A program made the translations under genes and the position numbers. From positions 1-64,000 of the forward strand of contig NZ_JAFCLN010000004.1 of assembly GCF_018129385.1 (NCBI RefSeq): DNA of 64,000 nt. Reading direction: 5' to 3'. The notes beneath the pieces were generated by a model. The model made no database searches. It worked only from the letters and a program-made list of their open reading frames with translations, and was not told where the DNA came from. This DNA is from Bradyrhizobium lablabi. GTDB lineage: Bacteria; Pseudomonadota; Alphaproteobacteria; Rhizobiales; Xanthobacteraceae. This document shows positions 27,288 through 35,608 of this stretch, piece after piece; the stretch's first letter is position 1; each line of letters starts with the position of its first letter.

Positions 27288-28228
27288 CTGCGCGCAACCT
27301 TCTCCTTGGCATTATCGCGCTGGCCGCAATTGCGGCTCTGGCAGCCGTACCGCGCTTCGTGAATGCCTATTACCTCGCGCTCGCCATCAGCCTCTTGCAG
27401 TACACCGTGCTCGCCACCGCCTGGGGTCTGTTCTCCGGCCCAACGCGCTACGTCTCGCTCGCCACCACCGCCTTCTTCGGCGTCGGCGCCTATACCGTCG
27501 CCGTGCTTGGCGAAGTCTTGCCATGGCCGCTGGTGCTGCTGATTGCGGCGGGCCTCGGTGCGATCCTTGCCGCGATCGTCGGGCTTTCCACGCTCCGCCT
27601 GAGCGGCGTCTATTTCGTCATCTTCACCTTCGGCCTTGCCGAATTGGTGCGCCAGCTCGTGGTCTGGTTCGAGGTCAACAAGTCGCGCGTGCTCGGCCGC
27701 TACGTCTTCGTCGATATCACGCAAGTCCACATCTACTGGCAATTGCTGGCGCTGGCCGTCGCCGTCTTCGTGGTCGGCTGGCTGATTGCGCGCTCGCGCA
27801 TCGGCTTTGCGCTCCGCATCATCGGCCAGGACGAGACCGTCGCCACCCATTGCGGCATCAACACCACGATCGTGAAGGTGCTGCTGTTCACCATCAGCGC
27901 CACCGTCATGAGCGTGGTCGGCGCAATCATGGCGCCGCGCTGGACCTATATCGAGCCGTCGATCGCCTTCAATTCGATGATCTCGTTCCAAGTGCTGATC
28001 ATGGCGCTGCTCGGCGGCGCCGACCGGCTCTGGGGTCCCGTGCTTGGCGCCGTGCCGCTGACGCTGCTGTTCGAGGTGCTGAGCGCCCGTTTTCCCAACA
28101 CGTTTACGATTATCCTCGGCTGCATCTTCCTCTTGATCGTCTACCTGCTGCCGCGCGGCGTCGCCGGCCTGATCGAAACGGCGCGCACAAAATTTTCCCG
28201 GCCGCGCCTCAGCGAGGCCGCGACATGA
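27284..28228 (+). CDS. branched-chain amino acid-type ABC transporter permease (LivM-like)
   Basis: 314 aa, about nine membrane helices. The LivM signature region is present: YFVIFTFGLAELVRQLVVWF, and GFALRIIGQDETVATHCGIN followed by the helix pair with VGAIMAPRWTYIEPSIAF. It ends with the family-typical LLPRGVAGLIE. It partners the LivH-like permease. ATGA overlaps at both ends show a tightly coupled operon. Confidence 0.93.
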   Translation: MTARNLLLGIIALAAIAALAAVPRFVNAYYLALAISLLQYTVLATAWGLFSGPTRYVSLATTAFFGVGAYTVAVLGEVLPWPLVLLIAAGLGAILAAIVGLSTLRLSGVYFVIFTFGLAELVRQLVVWFEVNKSRVLGRYVFVDITQVHIYWQLLALAVAVFVVGWLIARSRIGFALRIIGQDETVATHCGINTTIVKVLLFTISATVMSVVGAIMAPRWTYIEPSIAFNSMISFQVLIMALLGGADRLWGPVLGAVPLTLLFEVLSARFPNTFTIILGCIFLLIVYLLPRGVAGLIETARTKFSRPRLSEAAT

Positions 28229-28971
28229 GCAACACGCTCCAGCCGGTCATCGCGGTCAACGGCCTGAAGCGTGCCTTCGGCGGTCTCGTCGCCGTCAACG
28301 ATCTCGGTTTTTCCGTCGAGCGCGGCGAAATCCTTGGCCTGCTCGGCCCGAACGGCTCCGGCAAGACCACCGCGCTCAACCTGATGTCCGGCGTGCTGCG
28401 CCCCGATGCCGGGACGATCCGCCTCAACGGTCAGGACATCGCCGGCCTGCCCTCCTACCGCATCGCCCGCCTCGGCCTCGCCCGCACCTTCCAGCTCGTG
28501 CGCGTGCTCGACGGCATGAACTGCCGCGAGAACGTCGAGGCCGGCATCGCCTTCCATCGCCCGCATCTCTCGGCCGCCGACACATCGGCGCGCATCGATC
28601 ACTTGCTCGATCGCGTTGGCCTTGGCGGACACGACCTGCGGCCCGCGGCCGACCTCACCTATATCGACCGCAAGCGGCTGGAGCTCGCCCGCGCGCTGGC
28701 GTCAAAGCCCGCTTTGCTGCTACTCGACGAATGGCTGGCCGGCCTCAATCCGTCGGAGCTCGGCATCGGCATCGATCTGATCCGCTCGCTCAGGAATGAC
28801 GGCGCCACCATCATCCTCGTCGAGCATGTGATGGCCGCGGTGCGCGCCCTGTGCGACCGCTGCGTCGTCATGAGCAGCGGCCGCAAGATCGCGGAAGGCA
28901 CTACGACGGACGTGCTGTCCGATGCGGCCGTCGTCAAGGCCTATCTCGGCGGGGTGGCCGCCGATGCTTAA
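28225..28971 (+). CDS. ABC transporter ATP-binding protein (LivG-like)
   Basis: 248 aa. Walker A is GPNGSGKTT (41-49) and Walker B is ALLLLDEWLAGL. The signature loop reads LTYIDRKRLELARAL in place of the usual LSYGQQRRLEIARAL, a visible departure from LSGGQ that LivG proteins partly share. The C-terminal GTTTDVLSDAAVVKAYLGG tail is the LivG hallmark. It energises the LivH/LivM-like permeases. The open frame extends far upstream inside the livM-like gene, but the ATG overlapping its stop (28225) is the start. Confidence 0.92.
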   Translation: MSNTLQPVIAVNGLKRAFGGLVAVNDLGFSVERGEILGLLGPNGSGKTTALNLMSGVLRPDAGTIRLNGQDIAGLPSYRIARLGLARTFQLVRVLDGMNCRENVEAGIAFHRPHLSAADTSARIDHLLDRVGLGGHDLRPAADLTYIDRKRLELARALASKPALLLLDEWLAGLNPSELGIGIDLIRSLRNDGATIILVEHVMAAVRALCDRCVVMSSGRKIAEGTTTDVLSDAAVVKAYLGGVAADA

Positions 28972-29686
28972 GGTCGCAAATCTCAGCGTGGCCTATGGCC
29001 AGCACCGCGCGCTCGACAAGGTCGCGGTCGAGATCGCACAAGGCGAAATCGTCACGATCCTCGGCGCCAACGGCGCCGGCAAGTCCTCGCTGCTAAAGGC
29101 CATCGCCGGTGTGGTGAAGACATTGCCGGGCAAGCAGGTCTCGCTCGGCACGCATGACCTTTCATCCCTGCCCGCACACGAGATCGTCGAGCGCGGACTG
29201 GCGCTGGTGCCCGAGGGCCGTGGCATCTTCGGCGACCTCACCGTGAAGGAAAACCTCCTGCTCGGCGCCAACCCGAAGCGGGCCCGCGACGGCGAGGATA
29301 TCAGGCGTGAAAAGGTCCTGACCCTGTTCCCGCGGTTGCGCGAGCGTTCCGCTCAGATTGCGCGCACCATGAGCGGCGGCGAGCAGCAGATGCTGGCAAT
29401 CGGCCGGGCGCTGATGTCGAACCCGGATATCCTCCTGCTCGACGAGCCCTCGCTCGGCCTGTCGCCGATCATGGTGCACGAACTGTTCGCCACGCTCCGC
29501 CGGGTGCGCGAGGCCGGCGTCGGCCTGTTGCTGGTCGAACAGAACGCGCAGGAAAGTCTTGCCATCGCCGACCGCGGCTATGTCCTTGAAAACGGCAGCA
29601 TCGTCGATCACGACAGCGCGGAAAATCTGAAGACAAAACCCGCGATCCTGCGGGCCTATCTCGGCGGCGAACCCGCCCAAACTTGA
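28964..29686 (+). CDS. ABC transporter ATP-binding protein (LivF-like)
   Basis: 240 aa starting at the ATG (MLKVANLSVAYGQ) that overlaps the end of the livG-like gene by 8 bp. Walker A is GANGAGKSS, the signature TMSGGEQQMLAIGRAL, and Walker B DILLLDEPSLGLSP. GRGIFGDLTVKENLLLGA is typical of LivF. It is the second nucleotide-binding subunit of the transporter. Confidence 0.93.
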   Translation: MLKVANLSVAYGQHRALDKVAVEIAQGEIVTILGANGAGKSSLLKAIAGVVKTLPGKQVSLGTHDLSSLPAHEIVERGLALVPEGRGIFGDLTVKENLLLGANPKRARDGEDIRREKVLTLFPRLRERSAQIARTMSGGEQQMLAIGRALMSNPDILLLDEPSLGLSPIMVHELFATLRRVREAGVGLLLVEQNAQESLAIADRGYVLENGSIVDHDSAENLKTKPAILRAYLGGEPAQT

Positions 29687-29700
29687 CGGAAGGAAACGCC

Positions 29701-31152
29701 ATGCACGAAATCGCTCTCCTGCTCGAAGACCGCGACGCCCCCGCCGCCAATGGCGCCACCTTCGACCGCCTCAATCCTGTCACCGGCGATATCGCGAGCC
29801 GCGCGGCCGCCGCGCAAATCGCCGACGCCAAGCGCGCCGCAGATTCCGCGGCAGCCGCTTTCCCCGCCTGGTCCGCCACCGGCCCGAACGCACGCCGCGC
29901 CATCCTGTTGAAGGCCGCCGACATTCTGGCCTCAAAGGCAAAGCAGTTCACCGAACTGATGGCGGCCGAAACCGGCGCCACCGCCGGCTGGGCCGGCTTC
30001 AACGTCCACCTCGCTTCCGGCATGCTGCGCGAGGCCGCTTCGATGACGACGCAAATCTCGGGCGAAGTCATCCCCTCCGACAAGCCGGGCTGCATCGCGA
30101 TGGCGCTGCGCCAGCCCGCCGGCGTAGTGCTGAGCATGGCGCCGTGGAATGCGCCCGTCATCCTCGGCGTGCGCGCCGTGGCGCTGCCGCTCGCCTGCGG
30201 CAACACCGTCATCCTGAAAGCCTCGGAGATCTGTCCCGGCACCCACCGCCTGATCGCCGAATGCCTGCGCGAGGCCGGCCTGCCGCCCGGCGTGCTCAAC
30301 GTCATCACCAACGCGCCGGAAGACGCGCCCGAACTGATCGAGACCCTGATCGCCCATCCCGCCGTGCGCCGCATCAACTTCACCGGCTCGACCCGCGTCG
30401 GCCGCATCATCGCGCAGGTCGCCGCGAAATATCTCAAGCCCGCGCTGCTCGAGCTCGGCGGCAAGGCGCCGATGGTGGTGCTGGACGACGCCGATATTGA
30501 TGCCGCAGTGGCCGCCGCCGGTTTCGGCGCCTTCATGAACCAGGGCCAGATCTGCATGTCGACCGAGCGCATCGTCGTCGACGAAAGGATCGCGGACGCT
30601 TTCGTGGCCAAGCTCGCCACCAAGGCCGGCTCGCTGATCGCCGGCGATCCGCGCAAGGGCAACACGCCGCTGGGTTCGCTGATCGGCGCCGACGCCGCCA
30701 CCCGCATCCAGTCGCTGATCTCGGATGCCGTCGGCAAGGGCGGCAAGGTCGTCGCCGGCGGCCGCAGCGAAGGTACCCTGATGTCGGCCGCCGTGATCGA
30801 TCGCGTCAACTCCTCCATGCGCATCTATGGCGAGGAGTCCTTCGGACCCGTCGTCTGCGTCGTCCGTGTCAATGGCGTCGACGAAGCCGTCCGCGTCGCC
30901 AACGACACCGAATACGGCCTCTCCGCCGCCGTGTTCGGCCGCGACATCGCCCGCGCGTTCGATGTGGCGAAGCGCATCGAGTCCGGCATCTGTCACGTCA
31001 ACGGTCCGACCGTGCACGACGAAGCACAGATGCCCTTCGGCGGCGCCAAGGCCTCCGGCTACGGCCGCTTCGGCGGCAAGGCGGGAATCGCGGAGTTCAC
31101 CGAGCTGCGCTGGATCACGATCGAGACCGGACCGCAGCACTATCCGATCTAA
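29701..31152 (+). CDS. aldehyde dehydrogenase (benzaldehyde/vanillin/salicylaldehyde dehydrogenase-like)
   Basis: 483 aa, standard ALDH length. Catalytic Asn150 (APWNAP), general base Glu251 (ELGGKAP) and nucleophile Cys285 (GQICMSTER) are intact, as is the FTGSTRVGR cofactor loop. Text such as NQGQICMSTERIVVDE is reminiscent of aromatic aldehyde dehydrogenases. It would oxidise an aldehyde to the acid with NAD(P)+. GGAAGGAAA precedes the ATG at 29701. Last gene of the AraC-linked transporter operon, so it probably acts on a catabolite of the imported compound. Its last 4 bp overlap the convergent SLOG-like gene. Confidence 0.9.
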   Translation: MHEIALLLEDRDAPAANGATFDRLNPVTGDIASRAAAAQIADAKRAADSAAAAFPAWSATGPNARRAILLKAADILASKAKQFTELMAAETGATAGWAGFNVHLASGMLREAASMTTQISGEVIPSDKPGCIAMALRQPAGVVLSMAPWNAPVILGVRAVALPLACGNTVILKASEICPGTHRLIAECLREAGLPPGVLNVITNAPEDAPELIETLIAHPAVRRINFTGSTRVGRIIAQVAAKYLKPALLELGGKAPMVVLDDADIDAAVAAAGFGAFMNQGQICMSTERIVVDERIADAFVAKLATKAGSLIAGDPRKGNTPLGSLIGADAATRIQSLISDAVGKGGKVVAGGRSEGTLMSAAVIDRVNSSMRIYGEESFGPVVCVVRVNGVDEAVRVANDTEYGLSAAVFGRDIARAFDVAKRIESGICHVNGPTVHDEAQMPFGGAKASGYGRFGGKAGIAEFTELRWITIETGPQHYPI

Positions 31153-32240
31153 GGTGTCTTGCCGGGTCCGATGGCGAGTCCTTCAGACTGCTTCTGGAGT
31201 CGGGAGAAGACGGTATCGAATCCAACGCCGGCGGAAATCGCGATGAGAACCGCCGATACAAACTGAATTTTGTCGGTTGCGGAGACAACGGTTGCCTTGG
31301 GGTCGAGGACGCCGGGCGCGCCGATCCACTGCGGAATCAAATAGGCCAGGCCCACGACAAAACCGGCAATGGCACCCAACAAGAGTGACATTCTTGGATC
31401 AATTTCAGCTTCCTTGCCCAGCAGAGCACGCACCAGGGCGCCGGTCGCGCCGGCCGCGATGAGACCTGCTCCCATCACGACCGGATAGGCCGCGCCACTC
31501 GGCGGGTAAGCCATGCCGAAGATCGCAGCCAGCAGAAGAGCGAGAAATGCGCCGGCCGAATAGAAGATCTTGCGGATCTGCGCGTTTTGAGCGGTCAGCT
31601 TTCTTTCGCGCTCGATCAAATCCGCCTCACGGTTGCGCAACGCTGCGTTCTGCGCGGCCGCCGCTGCGCATTTTGCCTTCAGGGTCGCGACGAATTCAGA
31701 GGCCGGGCGATCACCCCACGAGGGCAGCCTTCTGTCCGGCGAGGCCTGGGAGAGCTGGCGCCATATTTTCTCGGCAGAGCCGCCAAACGTATCCACCGCC
31801 AGCACGGGAAGCTTTCGGCCGACCGCTATCTGGCCCGCAATGAGCGTCGATTTGGCTCCGCTCAGCAACAGCACCGCATCGACGCCATTCTCCTCGGCCA
31901 GCGATCCGTAGAAGGGCGCTTCCCAATCGTCGTCCGGAAACAGTTGGGGCTTGAACACATCCTTCCGGATGCCCTCCTCGGCAAACTTCACCTGGTTTCG
32001 CTGGGATTGCGCATAGCGCACCCGTATCTCGCCAGCATCCTTGGCTAGCGCGGGTACGTAGCCGGAAACGACATGCGGTTCGAGCGATGCATCGTTGGAA
32101 AAATAAACCACCAGGCCGAAGCCCGCCTTTGCAAGCTCTTCCCCGATCATGTTGGCGGTTTGCTTGGCTTTCGCCTGCTCGTTTCGATCGGTGATATTCC
32201 ACATTCCCCCGATCACCGCGACAAATGGCATCGTTCCCAT
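31149..32240 (-). CDS. SLOG-like nucleotide-sensing domain protein with four membrane helices
   Basis: 363 aa from the ATG at 32240, preceded by GAGGGGG (the frame runs to 32267). Residues 5-160 form a Rossmann-like domain: FVAVIGGMWN, then MIGEELAKAGFGLVVYFS, and later VDAVLLLSGAKSTLIAGQIA followed by KLPVLAVDTFGGSAEKIW. This is the order of SLOG/LOG-type domains, with GAKST where LOG enzymes have PGGxGT. A coiled-coil segment (about 186-221) is followed by four hydrophobic helices (about 225-245, 252-272, 284-305, 327-347). A soluble nucleotide sensor joined to a membrane module suggests a signalling or conflict-system effector. The family assignment is by eye. Single gene, convergent with the aldehyde dehydrogenase. 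Confidence 0.7.
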   Translation of the reverse strand: MGTMPFVAVIGGMWNITDRNEQAKAKQTANMIGEELAKAGFGLVVYFSNDASLEPHVVSGYVPALAKDAGEIRVRYAQSQRNQVKFAEEGIRKDVFKPQLFPDDDWEAPFYGSLAEENGVDAVLLLSGAKSTLIAGQIAVGRKLPVLAVDTFGGSAEKIWRQLSQASPDRRLPSWGDRPASEFVATLKAKCAAAAAQNAALRNREADLIERERKLTAQNAQIRKIFYSAGAFLALLLAAIFGMAYPPSGAAYPVVMGAGLIAAGATGALVRALLGKEAEIDPRMSLLLGAIAGFVVGLAYLIPQWIGAPGVLDPKATVVSATDKIQFVSAVLIAISAGVGFDTVFSRLQKQSEGLAIGPGKTP

Positions 32241-32344
32241 GGCCCGCCCCCTCAATCGAAAATACAATCAAAAGCAATATAGACAATTTATAGATGTATT
32301 GATGACAGGCTGCCAGCCCGATTTGAGGCTGATGATTGCCGCCC

Positions 32345-33301
32345 TCACCCCTCCACCGGCGGCGTGCCATGGGTGTGAAACGACTCGATCGTCTTCAGCC
32401 CCCACGCCTGCCCCTTCTTGCGCTCCTCCTCGGTCCAGACGATCGGCTTCCAGTCCGGCGCAAGGATCAGCCGAGCGCCGGCATTGGCGACTTCGACGCG
32501 GTTGCCGCCGGGCTCCCAGACATAGAGGAAGAAGGTCTGCTGGATCGCATGCTTGTGCGGACCGGTTTCGATGTAGACGCCGTTCTCCAGAAAGATATCG
32601 GCGGCGCGCAAAATTTCCTCGCGGCTGTCGAGCGCGTAGGTGACGTGATGGAAGCGGCCTGATTTGCCGTAGTGGTCGCGCGTGTAGGCGAAGTCATAAC
32701 TCTTGTTCGACATCGTCATCCACATCGCCGCTTCCGTGCCGTCGTTGAGCACGATCTGCTCGGTGGTGCGCAAGCCGAGATAGTTTTCGAAGAACAGCCG
32801 GTTCGCCCTGATGTCGACCGCAAGGCAATTGAGGTGATCGAGCCTTCGCACATTGACGCCGCGCGCCGGAAAGCGCTGCGCCTGGTTCTTCAGCGCGGGT
32901 TTTAGCTCCGGCGGCGCCTGATACCATTCCGTCTCATAGTAGAGTTCGACGATATGACCGTCGGGATCGCGGCAGCGGAACGCCGGCCCCTGCCCCATGT
33001 CGCCATCGGTCCAGCCGATGTCGTAGCCCGAGCCCTTCAGCGCGGCGGCCCGCCGCTCCAGCGCCTGCGGGCTGCGCGCTCGCAACGCCATATGCTCCAT
33101 GCCCGATGTCTTTGAAGCCGTCAGTTTCAGCGAATAGCGCTCGTAATCATCCCAGCCGCGCAGGTAAACCGAGTCGCCCTTGCGGCCGGACACCGTCATG
33201 CCCATCACGTCGACGAAGAATTTTTCGCTCTCTTCCGGCTTCGGCGTCAGCAATTCCAGATGGCCGAGATGGGCGAGATCGTAGATGGGTTCGGGCTGCA
33301 T
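32345..33301 (-). CDS. type I extradiol (VOC-fold) ring-cleavage dioxygenase, catechol 2,3-dioxygenase-like
   Basis: 318 aa with two VOC modules (about 8-125 and 150-280). The iron ligands of type I extradiol enzymes are present in the second module: His156 (RLDHLNC), His218/219 (FHHVTYAL) and Glu270 (NRVEVAN). It should insert O2 next to a catechol-type diol. It is the last gene of the tetR-led operon, 10 bp after the decarboxylase homologue. The rest of the operon handles products of protocatechuate/gallate 4,5-cleavage, which normally needs an unrelated LigAB-type enzyme, so the substrate is uncertain. Confidence 0.85.
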   Translation of the reverse strand: MQPEPIYDLAHLGHLELLTPKPEESEKFFVDVMGMTVSGRKGDSVYLRGWDDYERYSLKLTASKTSGMEHMALRARSPQALERRAAALKGSGYDIGWTDGDMGQGPAFRCRDPDGHIVELYYETEWYQAPPELKPALKNQAQRFPARGVNVRRLDHLNCLAVDIRANRLFFENYLGLRTTEQIVLNDGTEAAMWMTMSNKSYDFAYTRDHYGKSGRFHHVTYALDSREEILRAADIFLENGVYIETGPHKHAIQQTFFLYVWEPGGNRVEVANAGARLILAPDWKPIVWTEEERKKGQAWGLKTIESFHTHGTPPVEG

Positions 33302-33311
33302 TACTTCATCC

Positions 33312-34157
33312 TCAAATCAACGCACGCGTCACGTCGTCGAATAGTTCATCGACCGCATAGGCACGCGGAATAAGCTTTTGCTGCGTGGAATAGCCGATGA
33401 TCTTTTCCAGCGAGCGGCGCATTTCATCGGCGGTAAATCGCGGCGCGCTCGCCACTCCCTCCGCCGCCTGCGTCAGCATCCGTTGCACTTCCTGCACGAC
33501 ATCGGGATGTTTCTCGCACAGCGTCCGGCTCACCACCACCATGTGGTTGATCGGCATCAGCTTGCGCCGCGTCGACCACGCTTTCTCTTCGGCGGCTACA
33601 TTCTCGAACAACGGCTTGAGGTCCGCATGGTCGGACTTTTCGCCCAGCACGGCATCAAGCTCGCCATCCAGCAGCATCTGGATGATCTGCTTGCCCGCAG
33701 GCGCCCGCTTGGTCGTGTCCTTGTACTCGGCGACATGGGCATTCTCAAAGGTCACCCAGTCGATCGAATCGAGATCGACGCCGTAGTCATTGGCCAAAAT
33801 GCCGCGCAGCCACGCACCGGTCGTGGTGGTGAAGGAGCGAATGCCGACGCGCTTGCCGTTCAGATCGCGCGGCCCGAGCTTGCCCCTCTTCGCGTTGTAC
33901 AGCGCGTGCCCATGCTGCCCCCGTGCCATCACCACGTGCGGCAGCAGCACCATCGGCTTGTCAAAACTCTTCGCCATCAGGTAGGTGACGATCGCCATCT
34001 CCGAGACGTCGAACGCCGCCTCGCGGACCATCGGCTTGAAACCCTTGTTGGCCGGCGTGTAGCTGGCGAAATCGAACTCGATCAGATCGGATTTGATCGA
34101 GCCGTTCTTCAGCGCCGCCGTTCCCGGATGATCGCCGAGCAGCGTCCGCAGCCGCAT
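33312..34157 (-). CDS. 4,5-dihydroxyphthalate decarboxylase-like protein
   Basis: 281 aa from the ATG at 34157. The fold is periplasmic-binding-protein-like but there is no signal peptide. The text (RLRTLLGDHPGTAALK at the start, FDVSEMAIVTYLMAKSF, RVGIRSFTTTTGAWLRGIL, NAHVAEYKDT) resembles the 4,5-dihydroxyphthalate decarboxylase group, which converts that acid to protocatechuate. Some relatives are annotated as ABC binding proteins, which remains possible. It starts 7 bp after the aldolase gene and is followed 10 bp later by the dioxygenase gene. Position suggests a decarboxylation or substrate-capture step feeding the ring-cleavage pathway. Confidence 0.75.
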   Translation of the reverse strand: MRLRTLLGDHPGTAALKNGSIKSDLIEFDFASYTPANKGFKPMVREAAFDVSEMAIVTYLMAKSFDKPMVLLPHVVMARGQHGHALYNAKRGKLGPRDLNGKRVGIRSFTTTTGAWLRGILANDYGVDLDSIDWVTFENAHVAEYKDTTKRAPAGKQIIQMLLDGELDAVLGEKSDHADLKPLFENVAAEEKAWSTRRKLMPINHMVVVSRTLCEKHPDVVQEVQRMLTQAAEGVASAPRFTADEMRRSLEKIIGYSTQQKLIPRAYAVDELFDDVTRALI

Positions 34158-34164
34158 CGCCACC

Positions 34165-34857
34165 TCAATCGTCCTCCGGCTCGTCGACATAGACAAGGCC
34201 GGCCTTCGCCAGCGCCTCGCGCATGTTGTACATGTCGAGGCCGAGCTTTCCCTCGGCGAGCTGTTTTCGCTTGCCATCCTCGTCGGCCGCACGCTTCTCG
34301 CCTTTGGCGACGACATCGGCCGCATCCTTGCGACGGATCACCACCACGCCGTCGTCATCGGCCACCACGGCATCGCCGGGGATGACGTTGATGCCGGCGC
34401 ACACGACCGGCACGTTGACCGATCCCACCGTTGCCTTGACCGTGCCCTTGGCCGAGATCGCCTTCGACCACACCGGAAAGCCCATCTCGCGCAGCGATTT
34501 TGCATCGCGCACGCCAGCATCGATCACGAGGCCCCTGACGCCGCGCGCCATCAGCGACGTCGCCAGCAGATCGCCGAACATGCCGTCGGTGTTGTCGGCG
34601 GAACAGCCGACCACCAGAATGTCGCCCGGCTTGCACTGCTCGACCGCGACATGGATCATCCAGTTGTCGCCGGGATGCGCCAGCACCGTCACCGCGGTGC
34701 CGGCCGCCTCGCCGCCGGCCCATACCGGGCGCAGATACGGCTTCATCAGGCCATGGCGGCCATAGGCCTCATGCGCGGTGGCGACGCCGAGCGCGCCGAG
34801 CCGCTTCACCAGCTCGGCATCGGTGCGCTTGATGTTTCTGATAACGACGTTCTTCAT
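34165..34857 (-). CDS. 4-carboxy-4-hydroxy-2-oxoadipate aldolase / oxaloacetate decarboxylase (LigK/GalC-like, RraA fold)
   Basis: 230 aa. RraA-like fold with GDILVVGCSADNTDGMFGDLLA, RGVRGLVIDAGVRDAKSL and VVCAGINVIPGDAVVADDDGVVV, the pattern of class II HMG/CHA aldolases (metal-binding Asp in the GVRD region). It cleaves 4-carboxy-4-hydroxy-2-oxoadipate to pyruvate and oxaloacetate, the last step of the 4,5-cleavage route. Its ATG overlaps the stop of the hydratase gene (TGATG), so the two are translationally coupled. Confidence 0.88.
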   Translation of the reverse strand: MKNVVIRNIKRTDAELVKRLGALGVATAHEAYGRHGLMKPYLRPVWAGGEAAGTAVTVLAHPGDNWMIHVAVEQCKPGDILVVGCSADNTDGMFGDLLATSLMARGVRGLVIDAGVRDAKSLREMGFPVWSKAISAKGTVKATVGSVNVPVVCAGINVIPGDAVVADDDGVVVIRRKDAADVVAKGEKRAADEDGKRKQLAEGKLGLDMYNMREALAKAGLVYVDEPEDD

Positions 34858-35579
34858 CAAAATTCCTCCACTGCCATCGGGAACAGCCGCTGATAGGCCT
34901 CGCCATAGGTCATGGCTTTGCCGGAGTTGCGGCCGCCCTGCATGCCGCGCTGAAGCGCGACGCGTTCGTAATAGGCCCACAGGTGCTTTTGCGCTGCGAG
35001 GATCTCGAAGGTCTTGCGCTTGACGTCCCAGACCTCGTCGATGTTGAGGATCACCTGCGGCTTGAAGTTGCACATTTCCGGCTGGTGCGGCTCGAATAGA
35101 AACACCGGCGGCGCGCTGTAATTGTAATCGGCCTGCGGCTTGTAGCCCATCGCCTGCGCCACGATGCGCGCTTCCTGCGCATAGGCCGCGGCCGCCGGAT
35201 GATCGACATTGTAGGGATCTTCCAGCGAATGCGTCAGCACGAAGCTCGGATTGAGCTCGCGATAGATGTCCGTCAGCCGCTCCATATGCGCTTCCGTCAG
35301 GCGCAGCGGATAATCGCCGGCATCGAAGAACTCGATCTCGGCGCCGAGCGCGCTCGCTGCCCGCTCCGCCTCGTCCTTGCGCCCGGCCTTCACCTTCTCC
35401 AGCGTCATGCCCGCCTGCTTCCAGGCAAATTGCGACTCGCCGCGCTCGCCATAGGCGAGGCACACGATCTTGACGCGATAGCCGCGCCTGGCATGCAGCG
35501 CGATCGCCCCGCCCGCGCGCCAGACGAAATCGCCGGGATGGGCCGAGACCACCAGCCCCGTTTTCTTCGTGTCACTCAT
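34857..35579 (-). CDS. PIG-L/LmbE family hydrolase, probable 4-oxalomesaconate hydratase (GalB-like)
   Basis: 240 aa of the zinc-dependent PIG-L/LmbE fold. The metal motif is SAHPGD (His14, Asp17, in place of HPDD), followed by FVWRAGGAIALHA; a second segment has THSLEDPYNVDHPAAAAYAQ with likely metal His. GalB of Pseudomonas putida, the 4-oxalomesaconate hydratase of gallate catabolism, has this fold and the same FVWRAGG start. Flanked by the LigI-like lactonase and GalC-like aldolase genes, it completes the PDC-to-pyruvate/oxaloacetate sequence. Function is therefore from family plus context. Confidence 0.85.
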   Translation of the reverse strand: MSDTKKTGLVVSAHPGDFVWRAGGAIALHARRGYRVKIVCLAYGERGESQFAWKQAGMTLEKVKAGRKDEAERAASALGAEIEFFDAGDYPLRLTEAHMERLTDIYRELNPSFVLTHSLEDPYNVDHPAAAAYAQEARIVAQAMGYKPQADYNYSAPPVFLFEPHQPEMCNFKPQVILNIDEVWDVKRKTFEILAAQKHLWAYYERVALQRGMQGGRNSGKAMTYGEAYQRLFPMAVEEF

Positions 35580-35608
35580 GTCCGGGACTTCCTCCTTCGT
35601 TTCTTCGT

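Noticed and set aside
28225-28971. Inactive LivG subunit because of the unusual signature loop
   Set aside because: Walker A and B are intact and the LivG family often departs from LSGGQ here.
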